From: Rivularia sp. PCC 7116 | GTDB taxonomy: Bacteria > Cyanobacteriota > Cyanobacteriia > Cyanobacteriales > Nostocaceae | Length of the DNA stretch: 64,000 nt | Direction of reading: 5' to 3' | Assembly: GCF_000316665.1 (NCBI RefSeq) | Contig: NC_019678.1 | Span: forward strand, 4,092,001 to 4,156,000 | Shown: piece by piece, positions 17,891-27,092 of the stretch | Layout: the number at the start of each line of letters is the position of its first letter | Numbering within the stretch: position 1 is the stretch's first letter | Position numbers and translations under genes: made by a program | Notes under the pieces: generated by a model | Told to the model about the DNA's origin: nothing | The model's database searches: none | What the model saw: the letters and a program-made list of their open reading frames with translations, nothing else

Positions 17891-19576
17891 ATGGACTTGA
17901 CTGAATCACAAATTTTTCAAACTGAAGCTTTTCTTCCAGTAAATCCCTTAGAAGAATTTATTCCTAGTGAAAATAATCTCAGCCTTGCTTCACTAAATAC
18001 TGGAGATTATGTCAACAATCTGTCTAATGAGGATATAGCTGTTTCTAATTCGATGGATGTAGATATAGAAAGCGGTGCTTTGATAGATTCAGATAGCCTC
18101 GATGGTAGTTACGATTCAGATCAAATTACGGGAAATGAAACGGCTGTTGCTTTAGTAGGAGCTTCCGTAACAACCTCTACAAATCCAACTCCTCAAAGCA
18201 GTGGTGGCAGATTTTATTATGTTTCTCCAAGTGGTAATGATAATAATTCTGGTTCGCAAAACCAGCCTTGGAAAAGTATTAATTATGCAGTCAGCGAAGA
18301 CTCTCCTATCGCTCCCGGCGATACAGTTTTAGTTCAACCAGGTACCTATACAGAATTAATTAGTCTTGGTAAATCTGGTAGCGATTCGCAAAGGATTACC
18401 CTCAAAGCTAACGGTGATGTCACATTGCGCGATCCAAATCCGAATAGCGGTGGTTTTCCAGAAGGCGTGATTCAATCCCCAGGGCAGAGTAATTGGGTAA
18501 TTGATGGTTTTCGGATAGAGAATACATCCTGGGCTGGAATATCGCTCAGTGACGCAAAAAACATGACCGTTCAGAATAACGAAACTTATCAAACGGGAAG
18601 TTCTGGAATTATCGTTTTACCAAAAACTTTTTTTGGCGGTGGAGAAAGAGAAATCACCGGAAGTAATGTCAAAATACTTAACAATACTGTCGAACGAGCT
18701 AACTGGAAATGGGATGGTCCTGGAGATACAGACGGAGATCAAGAAGCACTAAGTATCTGGGGTGTTGATGGTTTTGAAGTTGCCAACAATAGAATGATAG
18801 ACGGCAAGCGAGAAGGTATGGATATTAAAGTTGGTTCTCGGAACGGCTTGATTCACGGTAATTCGATAACCTCTCAAGCTCTGATTTCTGGTACGTATGA
18901 CGGTTTTAGAGGTGGTGGTGCTATCTATGTAGATGGCAATCGTGCCGATTCATTTAACTTAGATATCTATAACAATGAAATCTTTTCTAACACCGCCGAT
19001 GGAATAGTGATTGCAGATGAAGTTCCTAGTGTCGGAGATGTATCCGACATCAACATCTATAACAACGTTATTTATGGAAATGGAAGACGGGTAGAAAATG
19101 GTGGTAGGGGAGTTGCCATTATTAATAATGTAGAAAATGTAGAGATTGTAAATAATACTTTTGCTAACAACGTCCAAGGTGTTTATGTAGACAATAGCGG
19201 TAGGGGTTACAATCCTAGAAATGTGACGATTCGCAATAACATCTTTTCTGAAAATAGTTATCGGAATGCCTATGTGGAAGATGCCAGTAACGTCACTTTG
19301 GACAATAACTTATTTGTAAATACAGAGGAATTTGCAGATAAAACCGAAGTTCTTTATGACGGAGGAACTAGAGTTGGAAATTTCAACGCTTTTGACAATG
19401 AATTAGCCGAATCAGTTGATTTTGTGAATTCATCAGGTAATAATTATCGTCTCACATCAACTTCACCAGCAATAGATATAAGCTCGTTTTTCATTGGTAA
19501 TTATGCAAAACTCGATAAAGATGGCAAGCAGCGTTTAACAGGTACTGGTGTTGATGCAGGAGCTTATGAATTTTAA
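17891..19576 (+). CDS. Right-handed parallel beta-helix protein (DUF1565/pectate-lyase-like fold)
   Basis: 561 residues from ATG 17891, chosen for AAGGAG five bases upstream; an in-frame TTG at 17864 is rejected. Residues 1-105 are acidic, Ser/Asn-rich and disordered-looking with no signal peptide. Residues 108-165 start the helix (FYYVSPSGNDNNSGS, GDTVLVQPGTY, DUF1565-like). Residues 190-480 are about a dozen coils of the form V-x-N-N-x-I/V (MTVQNNETYQT, VKILNNTVERA, LDIYNNEIFS, NVTIRNNIFSEN). The C-terminus reads DAGAYEF. Such proteins bind or cleave polysaccharides outside the cell. Without a signal peptide, type I secretion is a likely route. Substrate unknown. Confidence 0.8.
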   Translation: MDLTESQIFQTEAFLPVNPLEEFIPSENNLSLASLNTGDYVNNLSNEDIAVSNSMDVDIESGALIDSDSLDGSYDSDQITGNETAVALVGASVTTSTNPTPQSSGGRFYYVSPSGNDNNSGSQNQPWKSINYAVSEDSPIAPGDTVLVQPGTYTELISLGKSGSDSQRITLKANGDVTLRDPNPNSGGFPEGVIQSPGQSNWVIDGFRIENTSWAGISLSDAKNMTVQNNETYQTGSSGIIVLPKTFFGGGEREITGSNVKILNNTVERANWKWDGPGDTDGDQEALSIWGVDGFEVANNRMIDGKREGMDIKVGSRNGLIHGNSITSQALISGTYDGFRGGGAIYVDGNRADSFNLDIYNNEIFSNTADGIVIADEVPSVGDVSDINIYNNVIYGNGRRVENGGRGVAIINNVENVEIVNNTFANNVQGVYVDNSGRGYNPRNVTIRNNIFSENSYRNAYVEDASNVTLDNNLFVNTEEFADKTEVLYDGGTRVGNFNAFDNELAESVDFVNSSGNNYRLTSTSPAIDISSFFIGNYAKLDKDGKQRLTGTGVDAGAYEF

Positions 19577-20217
19577 CAAATATTTAGTAACATCAGGTTC
19601 GGTTAATAACTTATAAGATGCTATTTATGGCGATCGCCGCGAATACATCTCAATATTAAATAATTGCGATGAGTTGCACTTTATGGTTCTTCAGTAAATT
19701 GGTGTAACTCATTTTTTATATATAGTAAATAGTGTTTATTTTATAAGTAATTTTACTGAAAAAAGCAGAAACTACCTGCGTTAAGTTTTCAAAATAATTA
19801 TATTCTTATTGCTCTAAATTTAATTATACAAATAATAACTAATAACATTAAGTTTTTTCACTTATAAACTATAAAATTTTTATCAAAAAATATTTAAGTT
19901 TCAAATTTATAAGTACTCGCAATTTAAATCAGAATTAAGTGCTAGTTCTGAAGGAATAAACTTTGCAAGTGGTTAAGATTGCCTTAATCACCTTATTATC
20001 CGGTATTTCAGAAATAAGTTTTTTATTTTTTGCTGGTCAAATAAAAAATGTATACAGCTTGAATTAATAATTATTCCTACAGTGTGTTGCAGCTAAATCT
20101 ATTTAAAAACAAATTCTTAATAAAAAATCTACACATGCAGTAGTTCAGTTTATTTAGATTGCTGAAATTTTGTACTGATTAATAAATCAATTTAAATCAC
20201 CTCAAACATTTAATAAA
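19577..20217. other. AT-rich intergenic region
   Basis: 641 bp between the two exoprotein genes. One GCGATCGC-type site at 19629. No ORF, no strong hairpin and no convincing -35/-10 found. The length suggests the downstream gene has its own promoter. Confidence 0.4.
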
Positions 20218-23200
20218 ATGAACAATAATAATTTGGCTTACGATTTTGCTGGAACTAATGACACTTCAAATACGAATAAAAGCTCTGTAGATTCTACAAT
20301 TATAAATCCTCCTACAGCCACAATTAATGTTAATTACTATGGCTTTGAAGCTCAAAACCCTAACGATCCTGAAGAAGTTAAAAAAGTTAAAGAAGCTAAA
20401 AATGCTTTTGAATATGCAGCAACTATCTGGGAAGGATGGATAAAATCTGATGTTCCTATTGAAGTTGATGCTAAATGGATAGATTTAAATTCATACGGTC
20501 GCGATGTTCTCGGTGGGGCTGTGACTTCTTCTATTGACTTTAGAAGCAATTTCACGGGTGCAACTCAGGATGATACTTCTTATATAATGTCATTAGCCAA
20601 TCACTTAGCTGGTGAAGATTTAAATGGCGGTCGTGCGGAAATTGAAGTATGGTTGAACAGCGGTTTTGATAATTGGCATCTTCCTACTGATGGAAAGCCA
20701 GGAAATAAATTTGATTTTACTACTGTCGTTTTACATGAGTTAGGGCATGGTTTTGGAATCACCGATAGAATTAATAGCAACGGTACGGGTACTAATGGAA
20801 CTACAATTTTTGAGAGCTTTATAGTCGAGCTCAACAAGGATAAGGATGGTAATCCAAAGCTTGATCCATTGTCTAATGATTCCTCAGAGCTTAAAACACA
20901 ATTAAGAAGCAACAACCTATTTTTTAACGGTGCAAATGCAACAGCAGCCAATGGTGGCGAGCAAGTTAAGCTATATGCACCTAGTAAGTGGGAAAATGGT
21001 TCAAGTATTGCTCATCTTGACGAGCGTACATATTCTAAAGGTAATCCAGGTTCTTTAATGACACCTAGATTAAATCCAGGTGAAGTAATTCATAATCCTG
21101 GTGCGATTACTTTAGGGGTTTTAGAAGATTTAGGCTGGGATATTAATCAGGTTGAGACACAGAACCAAGCACAACAAGCATCCGAGCCAGTGGAAACTCC
21201 GGCACCTGGATCTATTATTAATTTTCAACAAGATAAAATCACTTCCTATGTCGATCAAGACAGTTCAGCCTCTATAGTAAAAACCATAGAAAACAATCAA
21301 GGCATAGAACTTATCAACAATGGTTGGAAGAAATTTGATTTCAACTATCAAGTTACTAAAGACACAATCTTAGAATTTGAATTTAAGAGCATTATCAAAG
21401 GAGAAATTCAAGCAATCGGCTTTGAAACCAACGATAAGTTTGACGCAAATCGCGATCAAGGGCGAATATTCCAATTAGAAGGTAAAGATAAATTTGGTAT
21501 TACTGACTTCAAACAAGACGTTACCGGTAAAGGTTGGCAAACTTATAAAATTAATGTTGGAGATTACTTCAACGGCGACATTGACTATCTTCTATTTACC
21601 AACGATCATGATAACGGAGCAAAGAACGGTCATAGTCAGTGGAAGAACTTGAGATTATACGAAAAAGGTCAGGAAACTCAAACACCAGCCGAATCTCAGC
21701 CACCAACAGAAACTCAAAAACCAACAGAATCTCAATCACCAGTTGAAGTTCCATCTATCAATTTTCAAGACGGTGAAATCAGTTCCTATGTCGATCAAGA
21801 CGACTCAAAGTCTGTAGTAAACACTATAGAAAACAATCAAGGCATAGAAATCATCAAAAATGGTTGGAAGAAATTTGATTTCAACTATCAAGTTACTAAA
21901 GACACAATCTTAGAATTTGAATTTAACAGCCTTATCAAAGGAGAAATTCAAGCAATCGGCTTAGAAACCAACGATAAGTTTGACGCAAATCGCGATCAAG
22001 GGCGAATATTCCAATTAGAAGGTAAAGACAACTTTGGTATTACCGACTTCAAACAAGATGTTACCGGTAAAGGTTGGCAAACTTATCAAATTAAGCTTTC
22101 AGACTACTTTAGTGAAGATATCAATATCAACTATCTGCTGTTTGCAAACGATCATGATAACGGTAGCAAGAATGCCCACAGTCAGTGGAAGAACTTGAGA
22201 GTTTACGAAAAAGGTCAGGAAACTCAAAAACCAACAGAATCTCAATCACCAGTTGAAGTTCCATCTATCAATTTTCAAGACGGTGAAATCACTTCCTATG
22301 TCGATCAAGACGACTCAAAGTCTGTAGTAAACACTATAGACAACAATCAAGGCATAGAAATCATCAAAAATGGTTGGAAGAAATTTGATTTCAACTATCA
22401 AGTTACTAAAGACACCATCCTAGAATTTGAATTTAACAGCATTATCAAAGGAGAAATTCAAGCAATCGGCTTAGAAACCAACGATAAGTTTGACGCAAAT
22501 AGTGATAAACAGCGAATATTTCAATTAGAAGGTAAAGACAACTTTGGTATTACCGACTTCAAACAAGATGTTACCGGTAAAGGTTGGCAAACTTATAAAA
22601 TTAAGCTCTCAGACTACTTTAGTGAAGATATCAATATCAACTATCTGCTGTTTGCAAACGATCATGATAACGGTAGCAAGAATGCCCACAGTCAGTGGAA
22701 AAACTTGAGAGTTTACGAACAAAATCAACAAACTCAGCCAGAAGCAGAAACTCAACCACCAGCAGAAATTCCATCTATCAATTTTCAAGACGGTGAAATC
22801 ACTTCCTATGTCGATCAAGACGACTCAAAGTCTGTAGTAAACACTATAGACAACAATCAAGGCATAGAAATCATCAAAAATGGTTGGAAGAAATTTGATT
22901 TCAACTATCAAGTTACTAAAGACACCATCCTAGAATTTGAATTTAACAGCATTATCAAAGGAGAAATTCAAGCAATCGGCTTAGAAACTGACAGCAAATT
23001 TGACGCAAATAGCGATAAAGGGCGAATATTTCAATTAGAAGGTAAAGACAACTTTGGTATTACCGACTTCAAACAAGACGTTACTGGTAAAGGTTGGCAA
23101 ACTTATAAAATCAATGTTGGAGATTACTTCAACGGCGACATTAACTATCTTCTATTTACCAACGACCACGATAATGGAGCAAAGAACGGTCATAGTCAAT

Positions 23201-23748
23201 TCCGCAATCTCAAAATTTATGAAGCAAATGCAAATCAATTCAGCAGAGCGGCAAACCAAGAAGTTGTATTAACCGTACAAGATAGTACCAACAATTACAA
23301 TCTTTCTTCATACGGTGGTAAAAATCAAGATAAAGGAATATTTAACATTTATGACGATCAAACCGCAGTTGAATTAACAGGTAACAGTTGGAAGAAATTA
23401 GATATCACTAACTACAATATCACCGAGAATACTGTTCTCAAATTTGAATTTCAAAGCGCTGCGGAAGGAGAAATACAGGGCATCGGTTTTGACAATGACG
23501 ATATTATCACAGATGACGATGGCGCTAACTTTTTCCAAGTCTCGGGAATTCAAGATTGGGGAAGAAAAATAAAACCAGAGTTAGAAGATGACTACACTAT
23601 CGGCTCTGAATGGCAAACCTATGAAGTCAAAGTCGGAGACTATGATATAGGCGGTAATTTTAATTACTTAACTCTTGGTAACGACCATGATGTTAGTAAT
23701 GCTAACGCTCACAGTCAATTCCGCAATATTTCTTTGTCTGAAATGTAA
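20218..23748 (+). CDS. Metzincin-like metalloprotease with five tandem beta-sandwich-like domains
   Basis: 1176 residues. Residues 30-315 form a zincin domain with HELGHGFGITD near 176-186 (H-E-x2-H-x2-G-x2-D) and a Met-turn-like SLMTP near 279-283, so a metzincin-type zinc peptidase. Residues 330-1000 hold four copies of a roughly 150-residue module (start INFQ, then SYVDQD, NGWKKFDFNYQVTKDTILEF, GEIQAIG, RIFQLEGKD, NDHDNG, HSQWKNL) joined by Gln/Pro/Thr linkers. A fifth, divergent copy runs from about 1015 to the end and lacks a linker. The module resembles a carbohydrate- or Ca-binding beta-sandwich, but I cannot name the family with certainty. No signal peptide, like the preceding gene. 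Confidence 0.78.
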   Translation: MNNNNLAYDFAGTNDTSNTNKSSVDSTIINPPTATINVNYYGFEAQNPNDPEEVKKVKEAKNAFEYAATIWEGWIKSDVPIEVDAKWIDLNSYGRDVLGGAVTSSIDFRSNFTGATQDDTSYIMSLANHLAGEDLNGGRAEIEVWLNSGFDNWHLPTDGKPGNKFDFTTVVLHELGHGFGITDRINSNGTGTNGTTIFESFIVELNKDKDGNPKLDPLSNDSSELKTQLRSNNLFFNGANATAANGGEQVKLYAPSKWENGSSIAHLDERTYSKGNPGSLMTPRLNPGEVIHNPGAITLGVLEDLGWDINQVETQNQAQQASEPVETPAPGSIINFQQDKITSYVDQDSSASIVKTIENNQGIELINNGWKKFDFNYQVTKDTILEFEFKSIIKGEIQAIGFETNDKFDANRDQGRIFQLEGKDKFGITDFKQDVTGKGWQTYKINVGDYFNGDIDYLLFTNDHDNGAKNGHSQWKNLRLYEKGQETQTPAESQPPTETQKPTESQSPVEVPSINFQDGEISSYVDQDDSKSVVNTIENNQGIEIIKNGWKKFDFNYQVTKDTILEFEFNSLIKGEIQAIGLETNDKFDANRDQGRIFQLEGKDNFGITDFKQDVTGKGWQTYQIKLSDYFSEDININYLLFANDHDNGSKNAHSQWKNLRVYEKGQETQKPTESQSPVEVPSINFQDGEITSYVDQDDSKSVVNTIDNNQGIEIIKNGWKKFDFNYQVTKDTILEFEFNSIIKGEIQAIGLETNDKFDANSDKQRIFQLEGKDNFGITDFKQDVTGKGWQTYKIKLSDYFSEDININYLLFANDHDNGSKNAHSQWKNLRVYEQNQQTQPEAETQPPAEIPSINFQDGEITSYVDQDDSKSVVNTIDNNQGIEIIKNGWKKFDFNYQVTKDTILEFEFNSIIKGEIQAIGLETDSKFDANSDKGRIFQLEGKDNFGITDFKQDVTGKGWQTYKINVGDYFNGDINYLLFTNDHDNGAKNGHSQFRNLKIYEANANQFSRAANQEVVLTVQDSTNNYNLSSYGGKNQDKGIFNIYDDQTAVELTGNSWKKLDITNYNITENTVLKFEFQSAAEGEIQGIGFDNDDIITDDDGANFFQVSGIQDWGRKIKPELEDDYTIGSEWQTYEVKVGDYDIGGNFNYLTLGNDHDVSNANAHSQFRNISLSEM
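21211..23222 (+). repeat. Four near-identical intragenic repeats (about 450 bp each)
   Basis: Units begin at 21211, 21751, 22261 and 22771, that is 540, 510 and 510 bp apart including linkers. Units 2-4 are nearly identical over hundreds of bases (for example around TGGTTGGAAGAAATTTGATT at 21860, 22370 and 22880), including third codon positions. This points to recent duplication or ongoing gene conversion. Confidence 0.9.
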
Positions 23749-23816
23749 AGATTGGGGATATTAGTAATTGGTTGAAATACAACAACTGATTTCTTCCCGG
23801 CTTTATAAACGTAGAC

Positions 23817-23859
23817 GTAGGTTGGGTTGAACCGAATGGTATCCCAGCCTACAATTTTT
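23817..23859 (+). terminator. Candidate terminator after the metalloprotease gene
   Basis: GTAGGTTGGG (23817-23826) pairs with CCCAGCCTAC (23843-23852) through ten pairs including one G-U, followed by TTTTT at 23855-23859. The sequence is also of the GTAGGTTGGG interspersed-repeat type, so termination may be incidental. Confidence 0.5.
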
Positions 23860-23925
23860 CGCTAATCGCATAAGTAGGATAGGAGTAATTGATTTTTTCT
23901 TTGTCTCCCATCCCTTATTTTCTTA

Positions 23926-24363
23926 TTACTTATTTGCAGCAGCAGACATCAAACTTTCTTCAAGATTTTTCAACTGAGGTGTCAATCTTCCTCTAGGAAT
24001 TTTGAGAAGTACGTGATTCTTAGCTTGAAAAGCTTTTACTAAGTATTTGCAGGCTTTTTCGGGTTCTGCATGTTCCCCGCAGGTAAACATATCTACAGCA
24101 ATATAACCAATTTCGGGCCAAGTATGAACCGAAACATGAGACTCTGCCAACAGTGCCAAAGCCGTAACTCCATAAGGTTCAAACTGATGAGTCAGTTCTC
24201 TAAGCAAAGTTGAGTCAGCTTCTTTGACTCCTTCTTCCAAAGTTTTTTTAATAAAATCAACATCGTTGAGCAAATCTTTGGGACAGTCATATAGTTCCAA
24301 AATACAATGACTACCTACCGGAACCAAAGGAGTGTCTTTTTCTAAATATGATTGATTTGCCAA
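23926..24363 (-). CDS. speD: S-adenosylmethionine decarboxylase proenzyme
   Basis: 145 residues, small prokaryotic (SpeH-like) class. Self-cleavage occurs between Glu74 and Ser75 in LLAESHVSVHTWPE, turning Ser75 into the pyruvoyl cofactor. His80 and Cys95 (MFTCGEHAE) are the expected processing and proton-donor residues. It makes decarboxylated SAM, the aminopropyl donor for spermidine. It lies 97 bp from the stop of the upstream kinase gene on the same strand. Confidence 0.95.
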   Translation of the reverse strand: MANQSYLEKDTPLVPVGSHCILELYDCPKDLLNDVDFIKKTLEEGVKEADSTLLRELTHQFEPYGVTALALLAESHVSVHTWPEIGYIAVDMFTCGEHAEPEKACKYLVKAFQAKNHVLLKIPRGRLTPQLKNLEESLMSAAANK

Positions 24364-24459
24364 TTTATTTCCCCACCGATTTACAACAAACCTGTCATTA
24401 TATCAGTTACCAGTGAACAGTGACCACTTAGATGTCAGTCTCATCCATCTCCCCATCCT

Positions 24460-26637
24460 TTACGATTCCTCAACCGGGGTTGCTGTCGGGGTTGGGGTTG
24501 GTGTTGGTGTGACTTCCGGCGTAGGTGTTGGGGTTGGTGTTGGTGTAACTTCCGGCGTAGGTGTAACTTTTGGCGTAGGTGTAACTTCCGGTGTGGGTGT
24601 CGGTTCTGGTGGTGGTGCGGGGTTTTCTACCTGTAAGCGCATCCGATAATCTTGAGATTCGGATGATGTGGAAACGACAACAAATTCATAATACCCGTTT
24701 TCTCTAAGAGTACCCGACCACGAGCGTCTTGTAGAGTCTTCTAATAATACTCTTTGACCGGAAGGTGAATATATAGAGAATAATACTTGAGGAGAAGCTG
24801 TTAAATTAACTCGCATTTCTTGACCTTTGCCAAGTTGAGCGATAAAAATTTTACCTTGTAGGTTTTTGAAATTACCGCTTCTGGTGACGGTTGTATCGCC
24901 ACTTTGAAATCTTAGTCTTTCAAAAGCACTGCGAGCAAATACCGCATTTACTTTGTCGAATACAAATCCATGCCAGACCTGTCCTACGGGTTTATTGATA
25001 AAGTTTTTACTTCTTTGCTCGGGGAATTCTCGGTAAAATGGTGCGTCGGCTAAATCGTATACCGAACGGCTGCCGACATTAATATTGTTAACTCTAACTT
25101 TCCAGCGATCGCGGTCTGCTGTGGTGAAGGTTCCGAGTCTACGGCGAGCGTCGGAACTAAGTTGTGACATCTTATTGAGCAATTCGCTCGCTGTTTCGTC
25201 CCATTTTTGGCGCAAGTCTTCGTCTTGGGGTTCATCGCTCAAAGTACGTCCGTTTAAGCTGGGATTTTGCTCCCAAAATCTTTGATTAACTAGTTTGACA
25301 TAAAAGTTATAGTCTATACCTAGTTGCTCGCGACGTGCTTTGAGTCTTTCTTTACGTCGCCGTTCCTGCGCGGAAAATTTGGAAGGAACGGGTGGTTCTG
25401 ATGATGTGGGAGTAGGTGTAGGTGTATTACCTGAGTCTGACGTTAGCTGAGAAAAGCCAAAGTAAGTTAAACCTCCTAAAATAACCATTGCAAAAAATAG
25501 CATTCCAATTTTTGCAGGTGTCCACCAAGTTGTAGATTTAGGTTGAGATTCTGAGAACCCAGGAGAAATGATTTTAGGTTGGGGAGTCGAAGGAGCCGAT
25601 TCTACGGCAGGTGCAACGGCGAAAGTTTTCTGTGTTATTTGTTGGGGAAATGATTGTTGTGGTTGGTTGTTTGTAGGTGGGGGGGGGTTAAGTGCTTGTA
25701 AAACTTGATTCGCACTTTGATAGCGTTCTCCCGGTACGGCAGATATCATTTTATCTAATATTGCCCCAAATTCAGGACTAACATTAATGAATCTCCGCCA
25801 CTGCCATTGCAAATTGTAGTTATCAATTAGCTCTGCTGGCTGTTTGCCTGTAAGTAAAACTAATGCTGTTGCAGCTAAAGCATATAAATCGCTGTGGGGT
25901 TCAACTGAGCCGGTTTGCATTTGTTCTGCTGGAGCATAACCGACTTTCCCTAATAAAGTAGGGATTGGGGTTGCTGGAGGATTTCCAGGTGCATAATATT
26001 GAGAAGCTACGGTTGCTACAACTTGTTTAACTCCACCAAAGTCTATTAATACTGGTAATTGGTCAGTTTTACGAAGAATTAAGTTATCGGGTGAAATATC
26101 GCGGTGAATTACACCCATTGAATGAATATAGTTTAATACCGGTAATATTTGCTGTAATAGCTGTTTTACCTCGCTCTCGCTAAATTTCATTCCTTGCTGT
26201 TGACGATTAGCTAACAAGGAACTGTAATTTTCCCCTTCTACATAATCTTGAACCAAAAATAAATACTCTTTATCCTCAATAGTGAGGCGCAAAAGTTCGC
26301 GAAAGCGCGGAATTTGAGGATGCTGTAACTTATAAAGAACGCTGGCTTCTCGTTCAAAAAGTTCTTCCGATTTTTGTAAAACGTATTCGGTTTGAACTTG
26401 AGGAGAAAATTCTTTTAAAACGCAAGGTTCCCGAAAACGGTTGATGTCTTCTGCTAAATAAGTCCGTCCAAATCCCCCTTGTCCCAATTGACGTACTACT
26501 AAATAACGTTCGCCTAAAGTCAAGCCGGGTTGAATACCAATATTAACTGGGGTATCAACCAACATTTCACCGCAGTGTAGACAAAAGCGACTAGCAGCCG
26601 GATTTTCATGTCCTTTGGAGCATTTAAGGGGTGTCAT
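24460..26637 (-). CDS. Membrane Ser/Thr protein kinase with zinc ribbon, PPC-like domain and PTPTP tail
   Basis: 725 residues. Residues 6-22 form an N-terminal zinc-ribbon remnant (Cys6, Cys19, Cys22). The Hanks-type kinase covers about 45-315: glycine loop LGQGGFGRTY (51-60), Lys75 (VLKEF), catalytic HRDISPDN (178-185) and DFG (199-201), with SPDN typical of the cyanobacterial group. A Pro-rich linker leads to one membrane segment at about 377-394. Beyond it lie a helical domain shared with the next kinase (NPSLNGRTLSDEPQDEDLRQ and onward), a PPC-like beta domain (IFIAQLGKGQEMRVNLT and onward), and a tail of PTPEVTPTP repeats encoded at 24478-24610. It probably senses an envelope signal. Confidence 0.88.
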   Translation of the reverse strand: MTPLKCSKGHENPAASRFCLHCGEMLVDTPVNIGIQPGLTLGERYLVVRQLGQGGFGRTYLAEDINRFREPCVLKEFSPQVQTEYVLQKSEELFEREASVLYKLQHPQIPRFRELLRLTIEDKEYLFLVQDYVEGENYSSLLANRQQQGMKFSESEVKQLLQQILPVLNYIHSMGVIHRDISPDNLILRKTDQLPVLIDFGGVKQVVATVASQYYAPGNPPATPIPTLLGKVGYAPAEQMQTGSVEPHSDLYALAATALVLLTGKQPAELIDNYNLQWQWRRFINVSPEFGAILDKMISAVPGERYQSANQVLQALNPPPPTNNQPQQSFPQQITQKTFAVAPAVESAPSTPQPKIISPGFSESQPKSTTWWTPAKIGMLFFAMVILGGLTYFGFSQLTSDSGNTPTPTPTSSEPPVPSKFSAQERRRKERLKARREQLGIDYNFYVKLVNQRFWEQNPSLNGRTLSDEPQDEDLRQKWDETASELLNKMSQLSSDARRRLGTFTTADRDRWKVRVNNINVGSRSVYDLADAPFYREFPEQRSKNFINKPVGQVWHGFVFDKVNAVFARSAFERLRFQSGDTTVTRSGNFKNLQGKIFIAQLGKGQEMRVNLTASPQVLFSIYSPSGQRVLLEDSTRRSWSGTLRENGYYEFVVVSTSSESQDYRMRLQVENPAPPPEPTPTPEVTPTPKVTPTPEVTPTPTPTPTPEVTPTPTPTPTATPVEES

Positions 26638-27092
26638 GGGAGGGTATTGAGTTAAAAATTAAGAGTATTGAGTTAAAAGTTATGAGTTAAGAGCAAAAAG
26701 TTACAGAAATCGAACTACAGTCCTGAACTGACATAATAACCTTAATCCTCCTGAGAGAACTTTAGCTAAAAGACGGGGAACGAAATTATAAAGGCAGATA
26801 AGAAAAAAGACAAAGAATTTGCAGACACAAAATAGATATCAATTGTTTTTATCTTTTAGGATTATTAATGCATGGTATAAACAAATATACTATTCAATAA
26901 TTAAGATAGTTTTGAAGATTAGTTTAAGACGGCACGAGTTAGAAAGTAAATTGAACCACTAAAACCATTAGCTTGATACATAAAACTACAGCCGCAGCAA
27001 TGAAATTTCCTTTAACCCAATAGCTTGAGATAATAAATTATTATTTCAACTGATTGACGAAAGTAAAACCGCAACTAATTGGTAACTGATAA
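26638..27092. other. Intergenic region between the two kinase genes
   Basis: 455 bp. AAGAGTATTGAGTTAAAA-type repeats at 26658-26695 near the start of the downstream kinase; the rest is AT-rich without an ORF. I looked for a remnant of the PPC-like domain that the upstream kinase lacks and saw none. Confidence 0.4.

Noticed and set aside
24413-24649. Plus-strand Gly/Val-rich frame opposite the kinase tail
   Set aside because: It is the antisense of the PTPTP repeat codons of the kinase.
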